Origin: Zoopage sp. CT-All
Lineage: Eukaryota; Zoopagomycota; Zoopagomycetes; Zoopagales; Zoopagaceae
DNA: 21,541 nucleotides
NCBI GenBank assembly: GCA_004114245.1
Contig: QZWS01000151.1
Span: 1-21,541 of the forward strand
Direction: 5' to 3'
Shown here: positions 9,664 through 19,721 of the stretch, piece after piece
Layout of the letters: each line of letters opens with the position of its first letter
Position numbering within the stretch: the first letter of the stretch is position 1
Position numbers and translations under genes: made by a program
Notes under the pieces: generated by a model
Told to the model about the DNA's origin: nothing
What the model saw: the letters and a program-made list of their open reading frames with translations, nothing else
Database searches by the model: none

Positions 9664-12600
9664 ATGGGCCATAACAGGCAGCCTTGCGAACATGCAACAA
9701 TCCTGGCTGCTCGCCCCAACCCTCTTGCGAAAATCGAGTCGTCTAATTTCAAGGCAAGTAGCCAGCACACAGCACAAGGACAGCAGACCACTGAAAACGA
9801 ACCTCTCGCCAGCCCCAGCGTCACTTTAAAACGCTGTGCACACTCAGCACCCACGCTTGAACCTCGCGCTTGTCTCCCCCCCCCACACTGTCTCGCCTTA
9901 TCATCCTGAAAATGAGGAGGGCCGTTCTCCAGTTATTCTCGGGCACAGTGGAGAAGGAGCCGAGTAGCTTAGAGTTGCGAATCATGGGCCTGTAGTCGAC
10001 CCTAAGTGGTTCGATGCTCTTCCTGCTCAACGCTCTTGAGAAGCTGTAACCGTGGCTGTGCTACTGCTCGTCTGAGAATGCGTGGAAGAACATCTTCCCG
10101 TCTTTCTTCACTCCTATCATTTGTCGAGTCCCTGGAAAGGGTAGTACTGCCCCGTCATTTCGTCACAGCTAGATACACCGCTCGCTACCACGAAAGGACG
10201 GAGGATCATTTCACCAGCCATAGCAAAGAGAGGAAGATAGCGAGCTTGACTAGCCTCCCACTCAACCCCCTTTTTAGAAGCTGGAGTTACTCGGCAGTTC
10301 TGTTTTACATCTGTCCTTTAGCATCCTCAGAAAAGACAGCTGAATTAACGTTTGATGTCTTGTTGTAATCGTTCTGCCAAGTAGAAGAACTTGTCGTCCG
10401 CTAGTCTCAAGTGCGACGGGTGTGAAGTTCGGGTCCCAAAACTATGGATATGTCTAGAGGTAGGTTTTATTCAGAGTGTAGTCGCCTCGCGTGTTATCGC
10501 AGCTCTATCGACATGCGGATAGTTGTGGTGGATGACGGCATTCAAGTTCAGAGGCGCACGGTGCAATCATCATAAGTGTCAGCAATGCTGGTGTGAGGTT
10601 TCCCCCTGTCCCGCTGGACTTTCCGGGCATAAAATTTTCGCAGGACGTGCGCGAAGAGAAAAGATAATCTACTTACGGCGCTTCCTTCTCTGAAAAAGCC
10701 CTCTTGCCGAACAGTTGTGTGCACAACCTCCCATACCTCACACATGAAGAATCACTACACATCTTACCACAAAGTAAGTCAGTGTATTATGTGTCCGTCA
10801 CTATTGTTTAGACCGAAAAGCAGGTGATACGGTCCAATTCTCACCCTGACTATCTTTTGTGCTTTGTAGGAATCTGTGAAGGACGCCTGCCATTGTGTAT
10901 TCATGAATCCTCGGTATGGCCACGTTTTTGAACGCGAGCATCGGATTAGACGAGGTTGCTGATCTTTGCATTAACCAACTGTTTTTACACGGGCTTCTCC
11001 AGGTCATTGAGTATCTGGTGTTATCACTGCGATTATGAACTCAACCCCTTTATCGACGGAGACCTTATTTCACCCAGTGGCAAGCTGTTTCTGAAGACAG
11101 TGGTCCGATGTATGGTACGGTCGCAGTATGATTATGTACTTGGGGTCAAAGGTCAACCGCACTGCGTTCATTTTTCTTGATCGCTCTTCTCAAAGCTGAT
11201 GCTGGTTTATTTTAGCAAGGGAAAAAGAGCAAGCAGGATGGCGACGGGAGCATTCAGGATTTGGACTTACCTGGATTAGTAGGCTTGAAGAACTTGGGAA
11301 ATACGTGCTATATGAACGCGGCGCTGCAAGCACTATCCAACACGTAAGTGATTTCTTGGAGTGAAATGGGGCGTATATCAAAGGAAATGATGTGACCGGG
11401 GACTCACATTCTTAACGCTGAAATGGACTCTCTTCCTCGCTATACTAGACCTGCGCTCACTTACTACTTTCAGACATGTGAAGCGTTCATCCCTGAATCA
11501 AGGAGGATAGAGTATGCGCGACAAAAGAACCACATGCTTGTCGACAGCTTTTTTTACTTTGTCAATACGATGTGGAGCGGTAAAAGGTAATTCCAAGCAG
11601 TATTATCGTAGGGCGACACTCTGCAAGTGCAAAATTGCTATAGACTTAACATCTGTTCCTTTGAATGTCTTTCAGCGCAATCTTCTCGCCTGCGCATCTG
11701 GTTTCAGACGTGAAAAAATGTAACGACATTTTTCAGGGAACAGCACAGCAGGACTCCCAAGAGTTTTTACGGTGCATTCTGGACAAACTACATGACGAGC
11801 TAACATACCCCAGGAGATACCACGACCCCGCCCTGACCACTTCACATATACCCCTCCCGGACGAGAAACTCGCCAAGGTCAAGGTGCAACTGCCTCAGCT
11901 TTCCTCGACGTCAGCCAATGGAAATTCCAAGGAGAGCTCAAAATCTACGAGTACGAAGAAAGGCACGGCGAGTAGCGTTTCCTATTCGTCGTCACGGTCA
12001 TCCACCTCCTCGCGATCGGCTCAATCCTCAGAGAATTCGTCATTGACTGAAAATATGGAGATCACACCAGCCAGGGCGACCGCACCAAGCATCATTAGCG
12101 ACATTTTTGAAGGGACATTGGAAAGCAGGGTGCGTTGCTTGAGTTGCCGAAAGGAATATATCAAGGAGGACAAGTTTTTCGATCTCTCTATACCCATTGA
12201 CAAGAAGAGTAGGATCATTGAGGACAACTTGAATGACAAGGGAGGTGGCAAGGACAAGGAAGGAGGCGTGCTTGGTTCTTTTGTAGACTCTATCGGGAGT
12301 TGGTTTAGGTAACGATTCAGAAATATTTCGCACTCAATCTCATTTGCACAGCGGATAGTTAAAGCGCAACGTGAGCTAAATGTGACATTTTTCGTTCCTA
12401 GCATGGGCAACCGGAACATCAAGCTTCAGGACTGCTTGGCATCATTTTGCGCTACAGAGGAGCTGACGGGCGAAGATCGATATCGATGCACTCAGTGCGA
12501 CGCATTGAACGACTGCCGGAAAACGTTTCGGATTACTCAGCTACCAGAGACCCTGTGCATCCATCTAAAGCGATTTCGATACGACACTTATTCGTCCAAA

Positions 12601-14541
12601 ATCAACACGTATGTGCAGTTCCCGCTCGAGGACCTTGATATGGGTCCCTTTTTCAAGTCCACGGATGTGAACGAGTTGAAGAACACCAAATACGATTTGT
12701 ATGCCATGGTCCGTCACAGGGGCGTCGTTGGAGGTATGTACACTCATTGTCTTCAGTGAAGGATGGAGAGCTCCTCTCAGGTCATGCTGCAACTTTCATT
12801 TTGCTAAGAACTTCATGGCCGTTGACAGGTGGTCACTACATCGGGTACTCCAAGCATGCAGTCGATGGGTCCTGGTACGAGTTTGATGACACGGTAGGTC
12901 GATGCATTTTGGTGATTTCGCACGGCGTTTGTCACTTCTTCTATGTATGTGAGGTATTGAGCAAAGAGCTGATAAACGTTCTGTGTTTCCAACTGATAGT
13001 ATGTTACAAGGAAAACTCCCGGTGACATTGCAAAGATGGAGGCGTATATCTTGTTCTACAAGCGCAAGTCATCACATCGTGAGGAGGACCGTGCCAGGAT
13101 ATCAAAGTTCATGACCAAGCCTTTGATGCAGATATATGACAAGGACTTAATGGTGTACATATCGCGACTTTGGTTCTGCCGCTGGAGTTTTATGACAAAT
13201 GTAAGTCGTTCGTTGAGTGTTGCTGCTTTATCGTCAACTTTGTTATGACTCTTGCTTTTGGCGCTGACGACGATGAATTTGTGGAAATGCTACTCTGCTG
13301 CAGCCTGGCCCTATTAGCAATCACGACTTTTTATGTCCGCATGGTGGTAGGTAGACCGTTAGAGCGTGTATTGGTGGGAGACGGGTATTTATCGCACTGC
13401 TAAGCGTGCTTGCTTGTTTCCCTCCGTAGGTATTAACGTTGCCACGACACGTAATGTCATCGACATGGTGATGCCGATCCCAAGGATCGCATGGGATGCT
13501 CTGGTGCAGATCTACGGGACGGATGGCAGCCCGATTGTGAATATCAGTGCGCTTGAGTCCGAGGAGGAAATGTCTTGTGAGATATGTGCTGTAAGTCATG
13601 CAAGACGTCGGATTAGTCAGAGGATCAAAGACCTTGCGCGTGGAGACACTGGCTCAGATGCATTAACACTCTGTGAACGATTTTCTCACACTTGTACAGC
13701 GCGAGGAATTGTTGTTGGATGAGAGAAGGAAACGGGAGGACCAGGACGTGACGCGACTGGACTCGAATGTGATCTCAGAAGGTCAGCTTTGGTACCTCAT
13801 TGGTGCCGACTGGCTAAAGGAATGGCATGCCTTTAAGGCTGGGGGTATGTTTAGTGTTTACCATGTCACAATTATGAAGAAGGAAGCTCCTGATATATGT
13901 CGCTGATCAGCACTGCTATCTTTTCTGTTTTGCTTAGACAAACCTCCAGGACCCATCCGCAATTCCCAGTTCTTAAAAGACAATGGTCAGCCCAGGGCAG
14001 GCATGAAGCGAGGTAAGGCGGTGCTTTTTACAACGAGCTACCCATCATTACCTCACTGGCCGCATTTGCAGCATCTAACATAAATGGATTGCCCCGTATA
14101 TTGCTAGGTACGGATTACCGTGGAATCAATTACAACGTCTGGAACTATCTGCATGGCATCTACGGTGGCGGCCCTGAATTTGTACGGGCAGCTCTTGATC
14201 TGTACGCGCCGGATCCAAAAGTAGCTCCAGGAAGTCCCACCTCTAGTGAGTTCCGTGGCAATTCCAATAAGCGTGCTAGTCAGCAGCTTCTACAGCACCA
14301 CCAGCCTCAATTCCATCACCACCACAACCATAGCCATAATCATGTCCATCCTCACCAAGTGCAACACTTGCCACTCCAACACACAAACCAGCAACCGCAG
14401 GCACTGCCCATGTATCCACAGCAGCGCCAGCAGTACCAATACCAGTACCAGTACCAGAATGGGAGCGCTAAGAAGCACGAAGGATCCAAGCATAATCCTC
14501 ATGACCCGGTGATGTCTCCGGCCAAGACAGTGCTCGTTTGA
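9664..14541 (+). CDS. USP20/USP33: USP20/USP33-type ubiquitin-specific protease (ZnF-UBP, USP, two DUSP)
   Basis: Cysteine protease that removes ubiquitin. Sixteen exons: 9664-9753, 10412-10459, 10699-10773, 10870-10913, 11003-11114, 11216-11343, 11449-11586, 11676-12308, 12402-12733, 12829-12893, 13000-13200, 13304-13346, 13430-13590, 13700-13844, 13938-14012, 14072-14541; 919 aa (human USP20 914, USP33 942). A ZnF-UBP covers residues 1-100 (Cys8, Cys31/34, Cys44, Cys49, Cys54, His61, His65, His79, Cys92/95). Catalytic Cys154 is in [10 protein letters not shown], His536 in GGGHYIGY, and Asp in WYEFDD. Two CxxC pairs form the USP zinc ribbon. Two DUSP domains follow (about 595-680 and 710-800; [15 protein letters not shown], then [10 protein letters not shown]). 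Domain order is that of USP20/33. A Ser-rich insert (about 290-345) and a C-terminal tail rich in His, Gln and Gln-Tyr repeats are lineage additions. Intron 1 is GC-AG. Exon 3 uses a weak AAAAAG acceptor, chosen because it restores the CLE-xx-C-xxxx-C spacing. Confidence 0.93.
9754..10411 (+). other. 658-nt GC-AG intron 1 of the USP gene
   Basis: The donor is AAG|GCAAGT, the classic strong GC donor. Using the acceptor at 10410-10411 joins NFK to CDGC in phase. The distance between the first zinc Cys (residue 8) and the CxxC pair then matches human USP33 to within one residue. The upstream TAG at 10403-10404 would break phase. The intron is about six times longer than its neighbours and contains a run of nine C (9876-9884). 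I see no gene or structured RNA in it. Confidence 0.75.
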
Positions 14542-14593
14542 TGATAGAGCATTATACATTGTCGACAGGCTGTTTCCCCTTGCCCCCCATCTT

Positions 14594-14599
14594 AATAAA
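14594..14599 (+). terminator. Polyadenylation signal AATAAA of the USP gene
   Basis: AATAAA 52 nt after the USP stop codon. The following ~180 bp, with a TATATA element at 14621-14626, must hold the PFA4 promoter. Confidence 0.6.
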
Positions 14600-14778
14600 A
14601 TGATATGGTAATATGTGCTATATATAGCGGCTCGCGCATTATATATTAACTTGGTTTGTCGCTCATTCTCTTCTCCACACACATTCGCCACGCAATCTCT
14701 GGACTTTATCAAACCATCGACGCATCGCACTTCACCTTACAGGACCAAAGGAAGGGCCTTTAAACAAGCATTGTCTCC

Positions 14779-15671
14779 ATGCTGTTCACAGGGAGCCGGT
14801 ACATCGTTGCCGGCGTAACGCTGCTGATCGCCTACATTGCTCTCACCAGTCAGATCTTTGTCTTTGTACCATGGTTGATGTCCATTTCACTCAGGAGGAC
14901 GCTGCAGGTGCTAGTACCATTCAACATCGGAGTGGGCTTTATCTACTGGCACTACTACCTTGCTTGTACGACAGAACCAGGATCACCGCCACCAGGCTGG
15001 GGGGTACGTCTACCTTGGTTATATGCTTTTGTTTCTTACCACTGCCAACTTGCCTGTGTTTCAAGGCTGCAGGCGTTAACCCCACGAGTCGATCGATTGA
15101 CATAACAAATCAGGTCCCAGAAACCGAGACGAGAGAGGTACTGGCGGGCACCGGAGAAACAGAGTCAGGAGAGATGACTGACACCAAGGGCCATTCAACA
15201 GCCACAGACCTTCAGGAACCAGTACCATCAGCATCAGCAGATCTCAAGGACAGGTCCAAACCTCACGCCATCCTCGCAGAGGCGTCCGCGGTGCATTCTA
15301 TTGTCAAGAACGGGGACAGGAAGATGAAGAAGAAACCTCTACCCAGATACTGCAGAACATGTGAAGCCTTCAAGCCGCCGCGATCACATCACTGCCGGAT
15401 CTGCAAAAAGTGTGTCCTGAAAATGGACCACCACTGTCCCTGGATCAATAATTGCGTGGGATACTTCAACTATGGTCACTTCATCCGCTTTATAACTTGG
15501 GTGACCATTACGACTGGGTTCTGTTTGGCTCTTTTGATCTGGCGAATTGTAGACGCTATTAAGAACGAGACGTATTACATGGTAAGAAGAATGCCAAAAA
15601 TACGATGCAGATGCGGCAAAATACCTATGTTCAATGAAACCATTACTGCATAAATGCACACTGACGTTTTT

Positions 15672-15708
<37 letters not shown>

Positions 15709-17198
15709 ACAATTACAACTTTATTAGTACCGACACGATGGACCAACAAAGGTTCAGATCATCTTCATGGCTGTCAACATCATGGTCGACGGTGGCGTCC
15801 TCCTGGCTGTTGGCATCCTCAGTATATACCATCTCTGGAGCATGGCCAGCAATACATCGACCATCGAAGTCTGGGAACAGGAAAAGGTCGAAGCGATGAT
15901 CAAGAAGGGCAAGCTCAGGATGGTGAGAAATTCGCTCATTTGGATAATTTGTACGAGGTGTGAACAAGGTGCAGTGAGTTGTCAGACATTAATGAGGTAT
16001 ATGTCTTATCTTTTTTTTATTCCAAAAGACAAAGTTCCCGTACGATGTCGGTTGCTTTCGAAACTACCGCCAGGTTCTGGGCCCCAGAATTTGGTTTTGG
16101 TTATGGCCACAGCAGATGGCCGGGTCCGGAACAGAGTTTGACGTCATGGACGACAAGGACGCGGCGTTGATCTGGCCTCCACGAGAATACCAAACATCCA
16201 AGCGACAAGATCGTACAGTCGTGTCCGAGTACACGTCCTCCTCGATAAACCATCGTCAGCTGCAACAGCAGAGATCTCCACCGCGGAGCAGGAACCCCAG
16301 CGGTACTGGAGATGGATCGCCCACAGCTACGGCAGGTGGTAAAGGTAGAGTATCCCGGAGGAGGCAGCCTCAGCCAGAGTTTCCTACGCACGTTCGCCGA
16401 GGAAGTGAGGGTTGGATCGTACAGGATTTGAGTGTAGAGCAGCGCGCTGAACTCTATGATCGACAGATGCAATATCAGCGTGAAAATGAACACGCACGAG
16501 ACGATGAAGATGAGGCGCAAGCGGAGGAAGAGGGGAACTATCAGGAGGGTCTTTCGGACATTGAGGGAGATGCCTACGGCAGACTTCCTGGTGGCATGCA
16601 AGGTAACGACTATAACAGCTATAGCCATATCCCTGATCACGGCCGTAGGGTAGAGCAGGAGCAAGGGCAGGAGAGTTCAGAGGAGGACGATGATATCCCT
16701 TATGATGTCGCCAGCGACGAGTACGATGACGACGGATACGATGAGTACAACGACTATAGTGGCGGCGATGACTATTTTGATGAACAGAACCCGTACCTGG
16801 GCTACGATGATGATGAGGAAGAAGGTGATGATGAAGAAGAAGAGGAAGAAGAAGTTGGAGGAGCAGACGACGACGCTGAGGATGAGGTCACACTTCTTGG
16901 GCGGGATCGGCACAAGATTGGACGTTTCTTTGACAGCGTTGGTCCTGACAGCACTGCTATTGCAGGACACAGCTCCAGTGCAGATGAGGAGGGAGGACGA
17001 GATCTGGAAGACGAGTGGGATGAAGGTGAAGGTGTTGAGGTTGGATGCCGGCCACCGGGTCTAGCGCAACGCACGGGTTCATCCCACAGTCTGCGATATG
17101 ACTCCAGCAAGAAGACGTTTTATACCATGTTGGTTGAACGCGAGGAGGCGCTCAAGAAGCAAAAGGCGAGAGGTGGGAGCAAAGTAGATAATAAATAG
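14779..17198 (+). CDS. PFA4: PFA4-like DHHC protein S-palmitoyltransferase with long acidic tail
   Basis: Integral ER/Golgi membrane enzyme that attaches palmitate to protein cysteines. Exons are 14779-15003, 15066-15581, 15728-15922 and 16029-17198, with GT-AG introns of 62, 146 and 106 nt, giving 701 aa. Two N-terminal membrane segments lie in residues 5-60. The DHHC cysteine-rich domain ([15 protein letters not shown], then [21 protein letters not shown]) has active-site DHHC at 196-199. Two more membrane segments follow ([18 protein letters not shown] and the one around [15 protein letters not shown]), then NTSTIE, equivalent to the PFA4 NTTTIE/TTxE motif, and the PFA4-type block [18 protein letters not shown] with WFWLWPQ. 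A ~100-residue polar insert separates membrane segment 2 from the DHHC domain. The last ~300 residues are a low-complexity tail dominated by Asp and Glu. AATAAA (17190-17195) overlaps the end of the coding sequence. The first in-frame ATG was used. Confidence 0.92.
15675..15706 (+). repeat. T32 homopolymer in PFA4 intron 2
   Basis: Thirty-two consecutive T on the + strand, ending 21 nt before the splice acceptor of the 146-nt intron. It sits where the polypyrimidine tract belongs. The length is prone to replication slippage and sequencing error, so the exact count is uncertain. Confidence 0.95.
16690..17060 (+). repeat. Acidic low-complexity coding tract of PFA4
   Basis: GAN/GAR-rich coding sequence specifying dense Asp and Glu runs, peaking near 16806-16858. 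It is coding on the + strand; open frames on the opposite strand here are its mirror image (Ser-rich or hydrophobic) and are not genes. Confidence 0.85.
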
Positions 17199-17424
17199 AC
17201 CAGCACCCGCTTTTGTGATCTTCTCTCCCTGGCCTTTCCCCTGGCTGCCTTTTCACTGCACACCGGTATGCTGACATCGACTACACGCGTGTAATTCATC
17301 CTGAGCAAGAAACAAATTGTCCATTGATGGCTTTCACTTTGATGGGACAATGGGGGCTCTTCTTTCCGTGGGTAGTAATATTGATGCGATGGTCGCTGTT
17401 GTACGAAAAATGAATGTATCCTTA

Positions 17425-18426
17425 TCACGCAATGTTGGATGCGCGCAAATTGTGGACGATACTATCCGACTCTTCGAGCTTATCGAATCCTTTACAGTGC
17501 TTGACGACAATCTTTTTGTTGGTTTCTTGTGCATGTCCGCCCAACAACATCTCATCCATGACTTGATATGCCTAGAAAGAGACGACACGCGCATTAGATC
17601 AAAAAGAAAAGACGACAGCGAGTCCTTGTTCGTGAAACCGGAAGAAGTACGTCGCTTACTGCAGAGTAGTTGTAAATAATGTCGAGTTCGCACACATTCC
17701 CAAAGTACTGGTCTAGACATTCAACGTATTTGTGCAGCACTTCCAATGCTGAGAGCTCATTGTCGTTCCAGTCAATGCCAAAGCAAAAGAACAGGGATGC
17801 ATATCTAAATAGGCAGAAGGAAAAAAAAAAATCACGAAAAGTGTCAATACGTGTCAACACGTTTTCTACTTTCGCGTACATTAAAAAGATGACCTGCTCT
17901 GAGGCACGACATGTCCTCATTGTCACCTACCTCTTGTAGATGGCCTTTCCCCGTGTCTCGCGTCGGCCCTCCAGCTCTAGGATATTGCACATGCCCCTCT
18001 TTCTTGCCAGGATCTGTGTGACGATGTCCTGACTGAGCGACGCCTTCTGTTTATCCGTCATGAACTGATACCACCTCGTGAGGCGGATCTTGCCCTGTCT
18101 ATTGAAGATGATGATGAAGTTGATCTACTCGTGAAGTCCACCAGAGAGACAAAACCCCAGGCGTGAGAAGACGTTAGTCCGTCTGTGTCTCAGCAGAAAG
18201 CCGTTTCATGTCTTTTGTCGCCATTTCAAGGCAACTTGAAAAAGTGCTGCCTTGCAAATGTTGAAAGTGAATATCCTGAAGACATATCCCACTCAGCCTG
18301 TCCTTCCCGTTGCCTGAGTGAAACGAGTGGGATTCTCATGTGGTCCTGCTCAATAGCACTAGCGCGCTGGAAGACGAGATCATCTACGCCCTTGGCTCTA
18401 TTCTGCACTCGAGATGCCCTTACCAT
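17425..18426 (-). CDS. APS1: Clathrin adaptor sigma (small) subunit, AP-1-like
   Basis: Small subunit of a clathrin adaptor complex acting in trans-Golgi/endosome vesicle formation. Exons (- strand) are 18426-18424 (ATG only), 18124-17931, 17804-17660 and 17571-17425, with GT-AG introns of 299, 126 and 88 nt, giving 162 aa. Seen: INFIIIFNRQGKIRLTRWY at the N-terminus, MCNILE, YKRYASLFFC, then DNELSALEVLHKYVECLDQ, YFGNVCELDIIYNY, and YQVMDEMLLGGHAQETNKK. These match the sigma longin fold and are closest by eye to AP-1 sigma ([30 protein letters not shown]). A 5-residue insertion before YKRYASL and NYS after DIIY recall AP-3, so the complex assignment is not certain. The start is inferred from ATG|GTAAGG 299 nt upstream of the acceptor; no ATG is available in frame at the start of exon 2. 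It converges with PFA4 (226 bp between stops). Confidence 0.87.
18125..18423 (-). other. 299-nt intron 1 of the sigma subunit gene, directly after the start codon
   Basis: The donor GTAAGG immediately follows ATG and the acceptor is GAGTAG|ATC. The longest intron in this gene; no embedded gene or RNA is apparent. The donor choice is inferred from phase and from the need for a start codon. Confidence 0.6.
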
Positions 18427-19721
18427 TACGGCGTCTTAATTCGCTGCTGGTATTGTAAGGATGGTCTATCGAGCCCTTTCGTTCGAGAGTAGCTAGTTCC
18501 GCGGTGATGTCGGCGAATGTAAGGGATGGTAGGGGGGCTTTCCGTGGGCTGTTGAGCAAGGTGAGATGATGGCAGGACGAAGAATGCGAACACTGCGAGC
18601 AGCGAAAGCGAACAGAGGGCGCTGAGGGCACGCCCACCAGTCACGAAGCCCTTAATGGCGTGGATCTCACTTGAACATGGTTCATATCACGCGAACTATC
18701 GAAAGGTCGTTTGCAACGTAGGCAACCAAAGTGCAGGACGAAATGCGACTCACACTCGCTCACTCGTTGCATATGGCTCATGTTGCAAAACAGCATAGAA
18801 TAGATGTTCGTTCTTCGTCTTTGGCTTGAAACATGCCTGGGGTAAGGAGATCAAGTGCATGGGCATGTTTGTGCATGAATTTGCGGCTTGATATCCTCCT
18901 CTTACATTCTTTTTCTTTTCTTTTTCTTTTTTGCGCGGGCACTATTTCGACGCGTTTGTTTGCATCCGTAGTGCCGATGCTTGTTCCTCACATACGGACA
19001 GGGGTTGATGCTTCTCGTTCCCTCAGACCTGCACTTCTCCGGGATTATTGAGGTGAGGTTGAGAGCGTTGCGACTGAACCCAAATTTAGATCGCGGGAGT
19101 GCTGCAAAACAACATTGTTAAACATTGGAAAATCCATAGACCCCCAAAGGGGGTTGTCGTGGGTGTGTGGGTCCAGTGCGCGGCCTTGGAGACAACAGGG
19201 GACGATTCCACAGGTAGGACCATGCCCCCAAGGGCGGGAAGGACAGCAGGAGAGTTGGCAAGGGCCAAGGGAGATCGATGGGCGGGTGGTGTAAATACGA
19301 TGTATACGTTTGGTCGAGTACAGATGCGATGCAAGTTAAATAATAACCCAAAAAAAAAAAGTGTCTTTGTTGCGGTGCAATTTCGCAGCGCCCAATGGCT
19401 TTGATGCTCTCGTTTTTCTGTCCCACAAGTGTTCTCTCTTCTCCCAACCGCCGGTTTTCCTCCGTCGCCTCTTGTCTTTCCTCATCCACTTTTCGCTCTC
19501 TTCCATCCGACTCCATCCCACCTGCCCATCCACCTCTGCACACATACGCCCCCACTGCCAGCAGTCCCCTTTGTCCTCCACAGCCGCATCTCCCGAGTGT
19601 CCTTCCGTTGTATCCCCCACGATTCCACTCCCTCGACTAATTCTTCTTCCACATATCTTCGAGCCTTCATCATCTCGAGAGATTCCATCATATACCAAGC
19701 AGACCCTTCTAACCTTACATA
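18427..19721. promoter_or_regulatory. Divergent intergenic region between the sigma subunit and ADF-H genes
   Basis: About 1.3 kb with many short open frames but none with a recognisable domain or convincing exon structure. Seen: a CT-rich run at 18907-18930, a 13-bp perfect hairpin of five C, AAA and five G (19141-19153), a run of eleven A (19350-19360), and a strongly pyrimidine-rich + strand from about 19395 to 19720 leading into the ADF-H start codon. Poly(dA:dT) and pyrimidine tracts are common in fungal promoters and 5' UTRs. A noncoding transcript cannot be excluded. Confidence 0.5.

Noticed and set aside
9490-9909. 139-codon open frame covering the USP start
   Set aside because: Only the part from 9664 to 9753 is coding. 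The rest reads into the GC-AG intron and lacks similarity.
9960-10040. Possible tRNA (A-box-like TAGCTTAG and GGTTCGAT)
   Set aside because: T-arm and acceptor stems do not pair; it lies in USP intron 1.
14290-14730. 146-codon - strand open frame rich in Leu/Val
   Set aside because: Mirror image of the His/Gln/Tyr-rich USP tail and of the PFA4 promoter; no start context or domain.
16677-17110. Ser-rich and hydrophobic - strand open frames
   Set aside because: Antisense reflections of the acidic PFA4 tail; low-complexity composition explains them.
18226-18644. Several - strand open frames between 18226 and 18644
   Set aside because: They overlap the sigma subunit intron 1 and 5' region, with no domains and inconsistent codon use.
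19141-19260. Possible G-quadruplex or hairpin regulator
   Set aside because: The five-C/five-G hairpin is real but short, and the nearby G runs are too unevenly spaced for a standard four-tract quadruplex.
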